Source: Acidobacteriota bacterium (GTDB taxonomy: Bacteria; Acidobacteriota; Vicinamibacteria; Fen-336). From it: DNA of 64,000 nucleotides. The notes beneath the pieces are model-generated. The model searched no databases. It had not been told where the DNA came from and saw nothing but the letters and a program-made list of their open reading frames with translations. Below, piece by piece: positions 26,513-34,806 of the stretch; positions within the stretch are counted from its first letter, which is position 1, and each line of letters begins with the position of its first letter. The DNA is taken from NCBI GenBank assembly GCA_022340585.1, contig JAJDNS010000051.1, positions 16,929 to 80,928 of the forward strand, given 5' to 3'. Position numbers and translations under genes: made by a program.

Positions 26513-29500
26513 TTACCTCCCCGCGGGAATCCCTCCATCGGGTGAAGGGAGGTGACGGAGTCTCTCCGGCCTGTAGAGGCGCAGCCGCGGGCCGTTGGCG
26601 CCGGTGACGAGCACACCGACGCCCTCGGCATAGCTCGACGCGGCCAGGACCCAGCGCGAGTCGTCCGACCCCTCGAGCCCAGCGAGGCGCACCAGCCCCG
26701 CCTCGCCCAGGCGGTACAGTGACTGTCCTCGGCTCTCGTGGGCGAGCACGAGGCCTCCAGGCCCGGCGAGGTTCGGGGGGGCGACCAAGCCATCGACCAC
26801 GCCGAGGAGGTGCCGTCGTTCCTCCGAGGGGTCCACGCTCCACAGCCACGTCCGCTCCCCGTCGTGCGCGCGGCACACGAAGGCGCTGACACCCGGCGGC
26901 GGCTCGTCGCACTGCACCACGAGCTGCGATTCGAGCAGCGGATGAGGACCGTCGGCGTCGAGGGCGAGGAGTCGCGTCCCGGTTCCTCCGGCCAGCCCGG
27001 CCAGGAGCCACCGGACGCTGGAGGCGCCCCCGAAGTCCGACTCGTCCTCCGTCATCTCGTCCGCGTCCTCCAACACGAAGCCGACACCCAACGCCATGGG
27101 CCCCTCCGAGACGAACCATTGACCCGCGAGATCGGCCGCGGGCCAGCGATCCTCACTTGACCGGTGGCCCTCGAGATCTCCCCGGAGCCGCACGAGCTCA
27201 CCCGAGCCACTCTCGACCCCGGACACCTGCCAGACCCCGCCCGCGGGGTCGACCGCCAGGCGTGAAGCGATCAGCGCGGGCAGGGCGCGGCGCCATTCCT
27301 CCGGGGCGGCGGGGTCGTGTGGTCCACAGACGAGGGCGAGCCCGCTCGGGCTCTGGTCGAGCTCCAGGAGGAGCTCGTCGTCGAGGAGGACCACGTCGAG
27401 GGCGTGACGGTGGTGCTCGTTCCCGTCCACCGAGCCGACGACGAGTCGCTCTCGCAGCGGGGCGCCCGAGTCCCCGTCGGAGTCGTACCCACGGGTGAGC
27501 CAGCTCCTGCCCGTGGAGGAAAGGCTCAGCTGCGTGCTGCCCCTGGGCAGCGGGTGCTCGGCGACGAGCCGAAGGGCGACTGGCGGAGGAGGGTCGGGAG
27601 GCTGTGCTGTCCAGAAGGGATCACGAACGAAACGATCGGCAAAGGCACCCGAGCCCACCGTCAGGGTCGACGCCGCGAGAAGGGCAGCGACGACCGCGAG
27701 GGCTCGCGACCACGCACGTGGGCTCACCGCGAACGCGGCGGCGGCGGCGGCGAGGAGGACCGCGGCCGCGGGGTGCTGGCGAGCGGCGAGGTGAAGAGGG
27801 AGCACGTTCCCGGTGGCGAGGGGAGCGACGACGAGGAGGAGAGGCCCCGCCGCGGCCAGGCACAGGAGCAGGCCCACCCACGGGGCGGAGCGGGTGCGGC
27901 CGGCACGCTCCCTCCAGACGGTGGCCCACGCGAGGCCGAGAGCGGTCGTCCCCAGTACCAGCAGGGCGGCGAGCTGGAGAGACGAGGGGATCCCCTCGAG
28001 CAGACCGGCCGCTTGGGGTGGGGAGACCAGTGCGGACACGACGAGAGCGGTCCCGAGGGCCGCGAGCGGTCCGGGGTGGGGGAGAAGGACGGCGACGAGC
28101 CCGGGGACGAGCGCGGCCGAGAGAACGAGCAGTGCGGCAAGCGCACCGGCGGCGGCGGCGAGGGAAGCCACCGGCCGGTAGCCGCGCGGAGCTTCCGACG
28201 TCGGCAGCAGGTGCTCGTCGACCGTGTCGAGAGCGCTCTGGGCCGCCGGGCCCTCCCCGGGGGCCAGGGCCAGGGTCCAGGACGCGCCGGTGCGGTCGGT
28301 GGCGACGACGGCGTGACGGTCCTGTCCCCGGGGCTCGAGTCGCAGCTCGACGAGCTCCCGGTACGCGAACGAGCGCGCGCGGCGCGCGGCCGCCCGCAGC
28401 AGCCCCGGCTCTCGCGTGGTGCCCTCGGGGATCCCCTCCAGCCAGTGCGCCTGGTCCCCTTCGAGAACGAGCCACGCGCCGGCCTCCTCGCCGGCGAGAC
28501 AGACCGGGGAAGGTGCGATCGAGGGCAACGCGGCCGCCTCCGCCGAAGGGGCGCCGACGGCCTGCGACCCTTCGTCCGTGAGAGCCCGCAAGGCCCGCAG
28601 ACGGCTAGCCAGGCTCGGATGGGACTCCCACTGCTCGCGCTCCAGCTCCAGACGCCGCGGGAACAGGGCGAGCTCGTGCAGCTTCACAAGGCCTCGGGCG
28701 AGGGCGGCGGGATCGCCACAGAGCTCCGCGGCACGTCGGTCGCTCGCGGCCTCGTGGGCCTGGTGGCGGGCCAGACGTATCACCAGGCCGACGCCCACGG
28801 CCAGGGGCCAGCCGGCGGTCACCGCGAGGGTGGCGGCGTCGAGGCGGGACAGGACCACGGCGGCTCCGACCGTCCCCAGGAGGACCACCGTCGCCTGGAG
28901 CACCCCCAGACGGATGACCCGACGGCGCTCGAAGTGCTCGAGGTGGGCCTGCTCGTGAGCGAAGATCGCGGCGATCTCGTCGACGTCGAGCACCTCGAGC
29001 AGCGTCCGCGTGAACGCCACGGCCGGCTGGCCGGTCGAGGGCAACGCGACGGCGTTCGCCCAGCGTGCCCCGGGCGGGCCCATCACGAAGAGCCGGGGCA
29101 TGGGGGCGGTGGAGCGGGCGGCGACGGCAGCCAGGCGCGGCTCGAGATCGGGCCGGTCCAGGGGCACGCCCTGGAGCAGACGCAGCAGGACCCGGTCGTG
29201 GAGAAGACCCCATACCAGCAGGAGAAGGGCCAACCCGGCCGCCACCGCCCACTCCCGCGGGGCCCAGGAGACGAGGGCGGGCGCGGCCATGACGAGCACC
29301 CAGAAGCCCCCGAAGCCCAGAATCGCGCGCACGACGTGGAAGAGATACGCCGCGAGGCTCCACGTTTCGCCGAACAGCGCGCGTCGGACGGGGAAGCCTC
29401 CGGCCAGGAAGGCCAGGAGGAGAAGGGGAAGCGCCCAGGCGAGCGCGGACGAGAACAAGACGACGAGGACGGCCACTCCGGTGGCGGCGGCGGCGATGGA

Positions 29501-29629
29501 TCGCCGGCGCCAGGCGTGCACCCGCTCCGGGAGCGCCGGGTCCCCGGAGGACCGCACGAGGCGGCGCCCCCACCGCCAGACGAGCACCCCGGGGGCGAGG
29601 GCCACGAGAGCGGGCAGAATCAGGCCCAC
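26513..29629 (-). CDS. Large M48-family membrane metalloprotease with C-terminal propeller-like region
   Basis: 1038 residues from a GTG at 29629. Four hydrophobic helices precede the M48 domain: HEQAH at 225-229 is the zinc motif and AHEAASDRRAAELCGDP supplies the third ligand. More helices follow (about 245-285 and 480-620, the last an Ala/Leu-rich membrane block). The final 380 residues are a beta-rich, Trp/Gly/Asp-containing segment with repeated short units (LLALDADGPH, WLWSVDPSE, LVLAHESRGQSLYRL) that look like propeller blades. Most M48 proteins are 280-500 residues (HtpX, Ste24, YcaL), so this is about twice the usual size. Role: membrane or envelope protein turnover, perhaps regulated by the extra domain. 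Confidence 0.8.
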   Translation of the reverse strand: MGLILPALVALAPGVLVWRWGRRLVRSSGDPALPERVHAWRRRSIAAAATGVAVLVVLFSSALAWALPLLLLAFLAGGFPVRRALFGETWSLAAYLFHVVRAILGFGGFWVLVMAAPALVSWAPREWAVAAGLALLLLVWGLLHDRVLLRLLQGVPLDRPDLEPRLAAVAARSTAPMPRLFVMGPPGARWANAVALPSTGQPAVAFTRTLLEVLDVDEIAAIFAHEQAHLEHFERRRVIRLGVLQATVVLLGTVGAAVVLSRLDAATLAVTAGWPLAVGVGLVIRLARHQAHEAASDRRAAELCGDPAALARGLVKLHELALFPRRLELEREQWESHPSLASRLRALRALTDEGSQAVGAPSAEAAALPSIAPSPVCLAGEEAGAWLVLEGDQAHWLEGIPEGTTREPGLLRAAARRARSFAYRELVELRLEPRGQDRHAVVATDRTGASWTLALAPGEGPAAQSALDTVDEHLLPTSEAPRGYRPVASLAAAAGALAALLVLSAALVPGLVAVLLPHPGPLAALGTALVVSALVSPPQAAGLLEGIPSSLQLAALLVLGTTALGLAWATVWRERAGRTRSAPWVGLLLCLAAAGPLLLVVAPLATGNVLPLHLAARQHPAAAVLLAAAAAAFAVSPRAWSRALAVVAALLAASTLTVGSGAFADRFVRDPFWTAQPPDPPPPVALRLVAEHPLPRGSTQLSLSSTGRSWLTRGYDSDGDSGAPLRERLVVGSVDGNEHHRHALDVVLLDDELLLELDQSPSGLALVCGPHDPAAPEEWRRALPALIASRLAVDPAGGVWQVSGVESGSGELVRLRGDLEGHRSSEDRWPAADLAGQWFVSEGPMALGVGFVLEDADEMTEDESDFGGASSVRWLLAGLAGGTGTRLLALDADGPHPLLESQLVVQCDEPPPGVSAFVCRAHDGERTWLWSVDPSEERRHLLGVVDGLVAPPNLAGPGGLVLAHESRGQSLYRLGEAGLVRLAGLEGSDDSRWVLAASSYAEGVGVLVTGANGPRLRLYRPERLRHLPSPDGGIPAGR

Positions 29630-29750
29630 GGTTCAGGAGCTCCCGTGCGGCGGGTGCCGTCCCGAGCTCGAGCCCCTCATCCCGCCGCATGGTACACGCG
29701 ACCCGTCACTTCGGCTAGAATCCGGGCGCTCTCAGCGAAGGAGGAATACA

Positions 29751-30164
29751 GTGGCTGCGGTGTCGATCGGTGGGTTCCTCGTGCGTTTCGTGTCCGCCCT
29801 GGTGCTGGTGCTCGCCACCTACAACCCGGAGGGCCTCTCCTACTACCACTGGGTCCGGGAGAAGGGTGACGGACCCCTCGCCCTCAAGGCGTTCGTGGGC
29901 GTTCTCCTGCTCATCGCCTGGGTCTTCATGCTGCGGTCGGCGAGGCGCTCGCTGGGCACGGTCGGGATCATCCTCTCCATCGCCCTCTTCGGAACGTTCC
30001 TCTGGCTGGTCCTGTCGGTCGCAGACGTCTCGCCCCAGGGCTCACGGGCCTTCACCTACCTGGGGGAGATCGTCCTCGCCGGGGTCCTCTCCATGGGTCT
30101 CGTCTGGTCGCGGCTGCGGCGGCGGGTCACCGGCCAGGTCGACGTCAAGGACGTGAGCGACTGA
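29751..30164 (+). CDS. Small four-helix membrane protein (DUF6524-like)
   Basis: 137 residues, GTG start with GAAGGAGGAA upstream. It has four transmembrane helices, and the N-terminal signature FSALVLVLATYNPEGLSYY-type segment (FVSALVLVLATYNPEG here) plus YHWV matches a small conserved inner-membrane family that I know as DUF6524. There is no charged active site; function unknown. A TAGAAT -10 lies at 29715-29720. It is divergent from the M48 gene and convergent with the SDR gene. Confidence 0.7.
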   Translation: MAAVSIGGFLVRFVSALVLVLATYNPEGLSYYHWVREKGDGPLALKAFVGVLLLIAWVFMLRSARRSLGTVGIILSIALFGTFLWLVLSVADVSPQGSRAFTYLGEIVLAGVLSMGLVWSRLRRRVTGQVDVKDVSD

Positions 30165-30192
30165 GGCCGCGCTCAGAAGCGGGCGGCTCGCT

Positions 30193-31770
30193 TCACCAGT
30201 CCGACGGCGCGTAGTCCTTGAGGAACTTCCCGTGAACGTGGGTCCCGGTGTTGAGGCCCGAGAGGAACGGGTCGAGCACCCGGGCCGCGCCGTCCACGAT
30301 GTCGAGGGGGGGCTGAAAGCCCAGCTCCTCGCGCTTGCGCTCCGCGTGGATCCAGGGGTCCTCGTCGGTGATCCAGCCGGTGTCCACCGCGTTCATGTGG
30401 ATCCCGTCGCGCACGTAGTCGCGCGCGGAGGTCAGGGTGAGCATGTTGAGGGCCGCCTTGGCCATGTTCGTGTGGGGGTGGCGGTCGGTCTTGGTCCCGC
30501 GGGAGAAGATGCCCTCCATGGCCGAGACGTTGACAACGTGCTTGTCCCGCCCCCGCGCGCGGAGCATGAGCGGCTTCAGCCGGGCGCAGAGGATGAAGGG
30601 GGCCACGGCGTTCACCAGCTGGACCTCGATCATCTCGGGCGTGGCCACGTCGGCCAGGGCCAGGCGCCAGGAGTTCACCGCCCGGAGGTCGACCTGCTGG
30701 AGGTCGGCGTCGAGAGCACCGCCGGGGAAGAGGTCCTCGCGGCGGGCGCCCTCGTCGAAATCGAAGCGCACCTGGGACAGACGTGCCGAGTGGCGGAGCC
30801 CGAGGCCGGCCCCTCCCCCGCGCCAGGCCACGAGACCGCCGAAGCGGTCGGTGTCGGCGTCGGTCGTGGGAGCGGCGGTCTCGAGGAGGTGGACGGATTC
30901 GTGGTGCCGGGCGACGAGAGGCCGCAGCTCCGTGGGCAGCGCGTCCAGGGGCCGCTCCTCGAACTCGAGAAGGTGCTCGTAGAAGCCAGGGGGGCGGCGC
31001 ACGGTCTGGCAGGCGTTGTTGACGAGGAGGTCCAGTCGCCCGAGCTCGTGGTTCATCTGGCTGCAGAAGATCTCCACGCTGGGCGAATGTCGGAGGTCGA
31101 GGCCGTGAATCCGGAGGCGTCTCCTCCAATCGGCGAAGTCCGGCTCGGTGGCGTAGCGCCGGGCGGCGTCGTGGGGGAAGCGCGTGGTGGCCACCACCGT
31201 GGCGCCGCCGCGCAGGAGCTTGAGGGCGGCCTGGTAGCCGATCTTGACCCGCGCTCCGGTGACGAGCGCCACCCGGCCCTCGAGGTCCGCGGTCTGGAAG
31301 CGCTTCTCGTAGTTGAGCTCGGCGCACTCGGGGCAAAGCGCGTCGTAGAAGGCGTGGACACTCCGGTACGCGGCCTTGCACACGTAGCACGACCTCGGGC
31401 TCTCGACCTCCCGCGGCGCCCCGGCCGGCGGGGTCGGGACGGTCAGGAGGCGCGGGGGCGGAAGGAAGACCGCCGACTCCCGCGCGGCCCGGATCCCGGT
31501 CCGGGCCAGGACGGCGCGGTCGCGGGCCTCGAGCTGACGCCGGCGCCGGGCCCGCAGCGCCTTGACCAGCCTCCGCTTCTGCTCGGTCTCGGGGTGCACC
31601 GCGCGGCCCGCGGCGGCGAGGAGAGCCGTCCGCTCCTCGTGGGGCAGCTGGGCCAGGAGCGAGCGGTCGCTCACCACCGCCTCGAGCACCTCCCGCGCGC
31701 GCCGCAGCTCGTCCGGGCCCGGCGCGGAGGGCAGGGGCTCGCAGGAGGGCGTTCGTAGTTCCTCGGCCAT
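30193..31770 (-). CDS. Long SDR-family protein with N-terminal zinc-ribbon and altered catalytic Tyr
   Basis: 525 residues, twice a normal SDR. Residues 1-125 are helical and Arg-rich. A four-Cys knuckle CYVC (128-131) and CPEC (146-149) follows. From 165 on comes a Rossmann fold with TGARVKIG (171-178) as dinucleotide loop and NNAC in the core. At the usual active site the sequence is NVSAMEG ... HTNMAKAALNM: the Lys is kept but the position four residues before it is Thr, not Tyr. The catalytic Ser is plausible in NVSAMEG. Either another residue acts as the base or the protein is a non-canonical NAD(P) binder. Start ATG 31770 lies seven bases after a TAGACT -10, so its mRNA may be leaderless. 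Confidence 0.75.
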   Translation of the reverse strand: MAEELRTPSCEPLPSAPGPDELRRAREVLEAVVSDRSLLAQLPHEERTALLAAAGRAVHPETEQKRRLVKALRARRRRQLEARDRAVLARTGIRAARESAVFLPPPRLLTVPTPPAGAPREVESPRSCYVCKAAYRSVHAFYDALCPECAELNYEKRFQTADLEGRVALVTGARVKIGYQAALKLLRGGATVVATTRFPHDAARRYATEPDFADWRRRLRIHGLDLRHSPSVEIFCSQMNHELGRLDLLVNNACQTVRRPPGFYEHLLEFEERPLDALPTELRPLVARHHESVHLLETAAPTTDADTDRFGGLVAWRGGGAGLGLRHSARLSQVRFDFDEGARREDLFPGGALDADLQQVDLRAVNSWRLALADVATPEMIEVQLVNAVAPFILCARLKPLMLRARGRDKHVVNVSAMEGIFSRGTKTDRHPHTNMAKAALNMLTLTSARDYVRDGIHMNAVDTGWITDEDPWIHAERKREELGFQPPLDIVDGAARVLDPFLSGLNTGTHVHGKFLKDYAPSDW

Positions 31771-31776
31771 CCCCAC

Positions 31777-31782
31777 AGTCTA
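31777..31782 (-). promoter_or_regulatory. -10 element of the SDR gene, leaderless-type spacing
   Basis: TAGACT on the minus strand ends seven bases before the ATG at 31770. No Shine-Dalgarno fits between them. Confidence 0.4.
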
Positions 31783-31836
31783 GACGGAAGACGAAGGGTG
31801 TTCACCCCCTTCCACGGACGAAGGTGCGCGCAGCGA

Positions 31837-31842
31837 TATACT
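31837..31842 (+). promoter_or_regulatory. -10 element of the ApnL-like gene
   Basis: TATACT, 43 bases upstream of the ATG at 31885, in an otherwise GC-rich gap shared with the divergent SDR gene. The -35 region (around 31814-31819) is not consensus. Confidence 0.4.
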
Positions 31843-31884
31843 CGCCGCGGCCGGCGTCCCTCAGCCGGGCCGGGAGGCCCAGCA

Positions 31885-33726
31885 ATGTCCGAAGACAACC
31901 CGCCCATCCCCCTTCGTGCCGGTCCGCTCACGCTGGCGTTCGATCGCGGCGAGCTCAGGTGGATTCGTCTCGGCGATCGCGAGGTCCTGCACGGGGTCTA
32001 CGCCGCGGTCCGGACGCCGGAGTGGGCGACGGTTCCAGCGGTGCTCGAGGACCTTCAGGTCGAGGCGGAGGACGACCGCTTCGTCGTGAGCTTCCGCGCC
32101 CGCCACCGGCAAGAGCCCCTCTGGTTCGAGTGGGAGGGCCGGCTGACCGGAAGCGCCGATGGCCGCGTGCGGTTCGAGATGGACGGGGTCGCCCGCTCGA
32201 CCTTCCTCCGGAACCGCATCGGGCTCTGCGTGCTCCACCCGGTCGAGGAGTGCGCGGGCGCTGCCTGTGCAGTGGAGACGGCGGACGGGACGTCCACCGG
32301 CGAGGCGTTTCCCCGCCTCGTCTCGCCCCACCAGCCGTTTCTCGGCGTGCGGGCCATGCGCCACGAGGTCCGCCCCGGTGTCGAGGCCGAGGTGCGGTTC
32401 GAGGGCGAGGTCTTCGAGACCGAGGACCAGCGCAACTGGTCCGACGCCTCGTTCAAGACGTACTCGACCCCCCTGGCCCTGCCCCTGCCGGTGGAGGTCC
32501 AGGAAGGGGAGCGGATCCGGCAGTCGGTGACGCTGACCCTGCGTGGCCCCGTGGGGTCCCCCTCGAAGGGGGCGGCCCGCGGATGGCTCTCGGACGAGGT
32601 CGTCGAGGTCGCCGTCGAAGACGACGTCGTCCGACCCTGGCCCCGGCTGGGCCTGGGGCTGGGAGCCTCGCCGATCCCGCCGACGACCGCCGATCGACTG
32701 CGGGACCTGGCTCCCTCCCACCTGCGCGTGGACCTCGAGGTCTCGGCCGGCGGGTGGCGGGAGGCGCTTGGCCGGGCCGCCGGGGTGGCCCACGCCTGCG
32801 GGACCGGTCTCGAGGTGGCGGCCTTCGTGACCGCGGAGAGGGCGGCCGGGGAGCTGACCGAGCTGGCGGAAGGCGCGCGGAGCACGGACGCCCCGGTGGA
32901 TGCCTGGCTCGTCTTCGATGCCGGCACCCGGACGACCACGCCCCGGCTGGTGGAGCGCGCGCGGGACGCGCTCGGCGCCGGCGCCCCGGCGCCGCCCCTG
33001 GGCGGGGGGAGCGACGCCTTCTTCGCGGAGCTGAACCGCGAGCGGGCCGCGGCCGCCGACCTCGAGCTCGTGAGCGTCTCCGTCAACCCGCAGGTCCACG
33101 CCTTCGACGATGCGACGATGGTCGAGAACACGACGAGCCTCCGGTGGATCGCGGAGACCATCCGCGGCTTCTCCGGAGACGTGCCGCTCGCGCTCTCGCC
33201 CGTCACGCTGCTTCCTCGTCCCGCCACCGACCCCCGCCAGCGCACGTTCTTCGGGGCGGGGTGGACCATGGGGCTCGTGGCGGCGGCGGTGGCGGCGGGC
33301 TTCACCCGGCTCACCCTCTTCGAGGTCCAGGGCCCGGGCGGAGTGATGGAGAACGGTCGCCTGCTTCCGGTGGGCCAGATCCTTGCGGAGCTGGCGGCGC
33401 TGGCCGGCTCGTCGCCCGACGCCCGAGTGCTCCGCGCCGAGCCGGACGACCGCTCGCGGTGCCTCACCCTCGCGGTGCAGGCCGGCCGCCTCCGGCGGGT
33501 CTACGTCTTCAACGCGACCCGGCGCCCGCTGGACGTGATCGTCACCGGTCTCCCGTCGGAAGCCTGGCGCCGGGACCTGCGGTCAGGGGCCACGGCGGTG
33601 GCGGGGGCGTCGCGGGTCCCCGAGGAGGCCACGGGGCAGAGGCTGACGGCGGCCGAGGGCCGACACGCTCTCCGCGTCGGGGGACACGGCATCGTCGCTC
33701 TCGACGCGGAGGTGGCGGGTTCGTGA
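31885..33726 (+). CDS. apnL: D-apionate lactonase-like protein (ApnL family)
   Basis: 613 residues, ATG at 31885 with GGGAGG upstream. No signal peptide. It is a three-part protein: N-terminal beta-rich domain (to about 230), central TIM-barrel-like region (about 255-500) and C-terminal beta domain. Blocks such as RNRIGLCVLHP, ETEDQRNWSDASFKTYSTPL and TFFGAGWTMG are what I associate with ApnL, which opens D-apionolactone to D-apionate; family recall is from memory. It is coupled by a GTGA overlap to an ApsD-like dehydrogenase, the enzyme that would make the lactone. That context strongly supports the call. Alternative: a lactonase or glycosidase-fold protein for another sugar lactone. Confidence 0.75.
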   Translation: MSEDNPPIPLRAGPLTLAFDRGELRWIRLGDREVLHGVYAAVRTPEWATVPAVLEDLQVEAEDDRFVVSFRARHRQEPLWFEWEGRLTGSADGRVRFEMDGVARSTFLRNRIGLCVLHPVEECAGAACAVETADGTSTGEAFPRLVSPHQPFLGVRAMRHEVRPGVEAEVRFEGEVFETEDQRNWSDASFKTYSTPLALPLPVEVQEGERIRQSVTLTLRGPVGSPSKGAARGWLSDEVVEVAVEDDVVRPWPRLGLGLGASPIPPTTADRLRDLAPSHLRVDLEVSAGGWREALGRAAGVAHACGTGLEVAAFVTAERAAGELTELAEGARSTDAPVDAWLVFDAGTRTTTPRLVERARDALGAGAPAPPLGGGSDAFFAELNRERAAAADLELVSVSVNPQVHAFDDATMVENTTSLRWIAETIRGFSGDVPLALSPVTLLPRPATDPRQRTFFGAGWTMGLVAAAVAAGFTRLTLFEVQGPGGVMENGRLLPVGQILAELAALAGSSPDARVLRAEPDDRSRCLTLAVQAGRLRRVYVFNATRRPLDVIVTGLPSEAWRRDLRSGATAVAGASRVPEEATGQRLTAAEGRHALRVGGHGIVALDAEVAGS

Positions 33727-34763
33727 AGGCCCTGAGATTCGCCGCCCTCGGCACCGGGTTCTGGGCGCGTTTCCAGCTCTCTGCCTGGCGCGAGGTGGGG
33801 GGGGCCGAGTGCGTGGCCCTCTACAACCGCACCCGGAGCAAGGCCGAGGCCCTCGGCCGCGAGCTGGGCATCGACGCGGTCTACGACGACGCCGAGGAGC
33901 TGCTCGAGAAGGAGAGCCTGGACTTCGTCGACATCATCACCGACCCCTCGACCCACGAGCGGTTCGTGGCTCTCGCGGCCGGGCGGGTTCGGGCGGTGAT
34001 CTGCCAGAAGCCCCTGGCCGAGAGCCTGGAGAGCGCGCAGCGGATGATCCAGGCCTGCCGTGACGCCGGGACCCCGCTCTTCGTGCACGAGAACTTCCGA
34101 TGGCAGGCGCCGCTCCGGGCCCTCAAGTCGGTGGTGGACGAGGGCCGGCTCGGGTCGGTCTTCCGGGCTCGGATCGAGATGGTGTCGGGCTTCGACGTCT
34201 TCGCCAACCAGCCCTTCCTGCGCACCCTCGAGCAGTTCGTCCTCACCGACGTGGGCACCCACGTCCTCGACGTGACCCGCTTCCTCTTTGGGGAGGCGGA
34301 GAGCCTGGTGTGCCACACGCAGAAGGTCCACGCCGACATCGCCGGCGAGGACGTGGCCACGGTGCTCCTCCGGACTCGAGCCGGGGCGACCGTCCTCGTC
34401 ACCCTCGGCTACGCCGGGACGCCCCTCGAGCACGAGCGCTTCCCGGAGACCTTCGTCTTCGTCGAAGGCACCCGGGGCTCGGCGGAGCTGGGACCCGACT
34501 ACTGGCTCCGGACGACGACCGCGGAGGGCACCCTCTCCCGCCGCGTCCCGCCCCCACGGTACGACTGGGCCGATCCCCGCTACGACGTCGTCCACGCCAG
34601 CGGGGTGCCCTGCAACGCCAACCTCCTCGCCGCCATCCGTGGTGAAGGCGCGGCGGAGACCACCGCCGAGGACAACTACGAGACCCTGCGCCTGGTCTTC
34701 GCCGCCTACGAGTCGGCGAAGTCCGGTGGGGTCGTTCGGATCTCGCCCTCCCCAACCCCGTAG
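33723..34763 (+). CDS. apsD: Gfo/Idh/MocA dehydrogenase, D-apiose dehydrogenase-like (ApsD)
   Basis: 346 residues, GTG start inside the stop of the lactonase gene. Rossmann loop LGTGFWARFQ at the N-terminus, catalytic Lys in VICQKPLAE (the family EKP motif, here QKP) and the downstream LTDVGTHVLDVTRF segment with the active-site His. The run GFWARFQLSAWREVGG and NFRWQAPLRALK fit the ApsD group, which oxidises D-apiose to D-apionolactone with NAD. It is cytosolic, with no signal. The coupled order lactonase-dehydrogenase matches two consecutive steps. Substrate is inferred from context and similarity; other aldose dehydrogenases of this family remain possible. Confidence 0.78.
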   Translation: MKALRFAALGTGFWARFQLSAWREVGGAECVALYNRTRSKAEALGRELGIDAVYDDAEELLEKESLDFVDIITDPSTHERFVALAAGRVRAVICQKPLAESLESAQRMIQACRDAGTPLFVHENFRWQAPLRALKSVVDEGRLGSVFRARIEMVSGFDVFANQPFLRTLEQFVLTDVGTHVLDVTRFLFGEAESLVCHTQKVHADIAGEDVATVLLRTRAGATVLVTLGYAGTPLEHERFPETFVFVEGTRGSAELGPDYWLRTTTAEGTLSRRVPPPRYDWADPRYDVVHASGVPCNANLLAAIRGEGAAETTAEDNYETLRLVFAAYESAKSGGVVRISPSPTP

Positions 34764-34778
34764 GGCCTCGGGGCGCGG

Positions 34779-34784
34779 TAACAT
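34779..34784 (+). promoter_or_regulatory. Possible -10 element before the Tat-exported oxidoreductase
   Basis: TAACAT, 22 bases upstream of the ATG at 34807 and followed by a CGGAGG ribosome site. No matching -35 is clear. Confidence 0.3.
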
Positions 34785-34806
34785 CCGCGCGAACGGAGGC
34801 AGTCCC

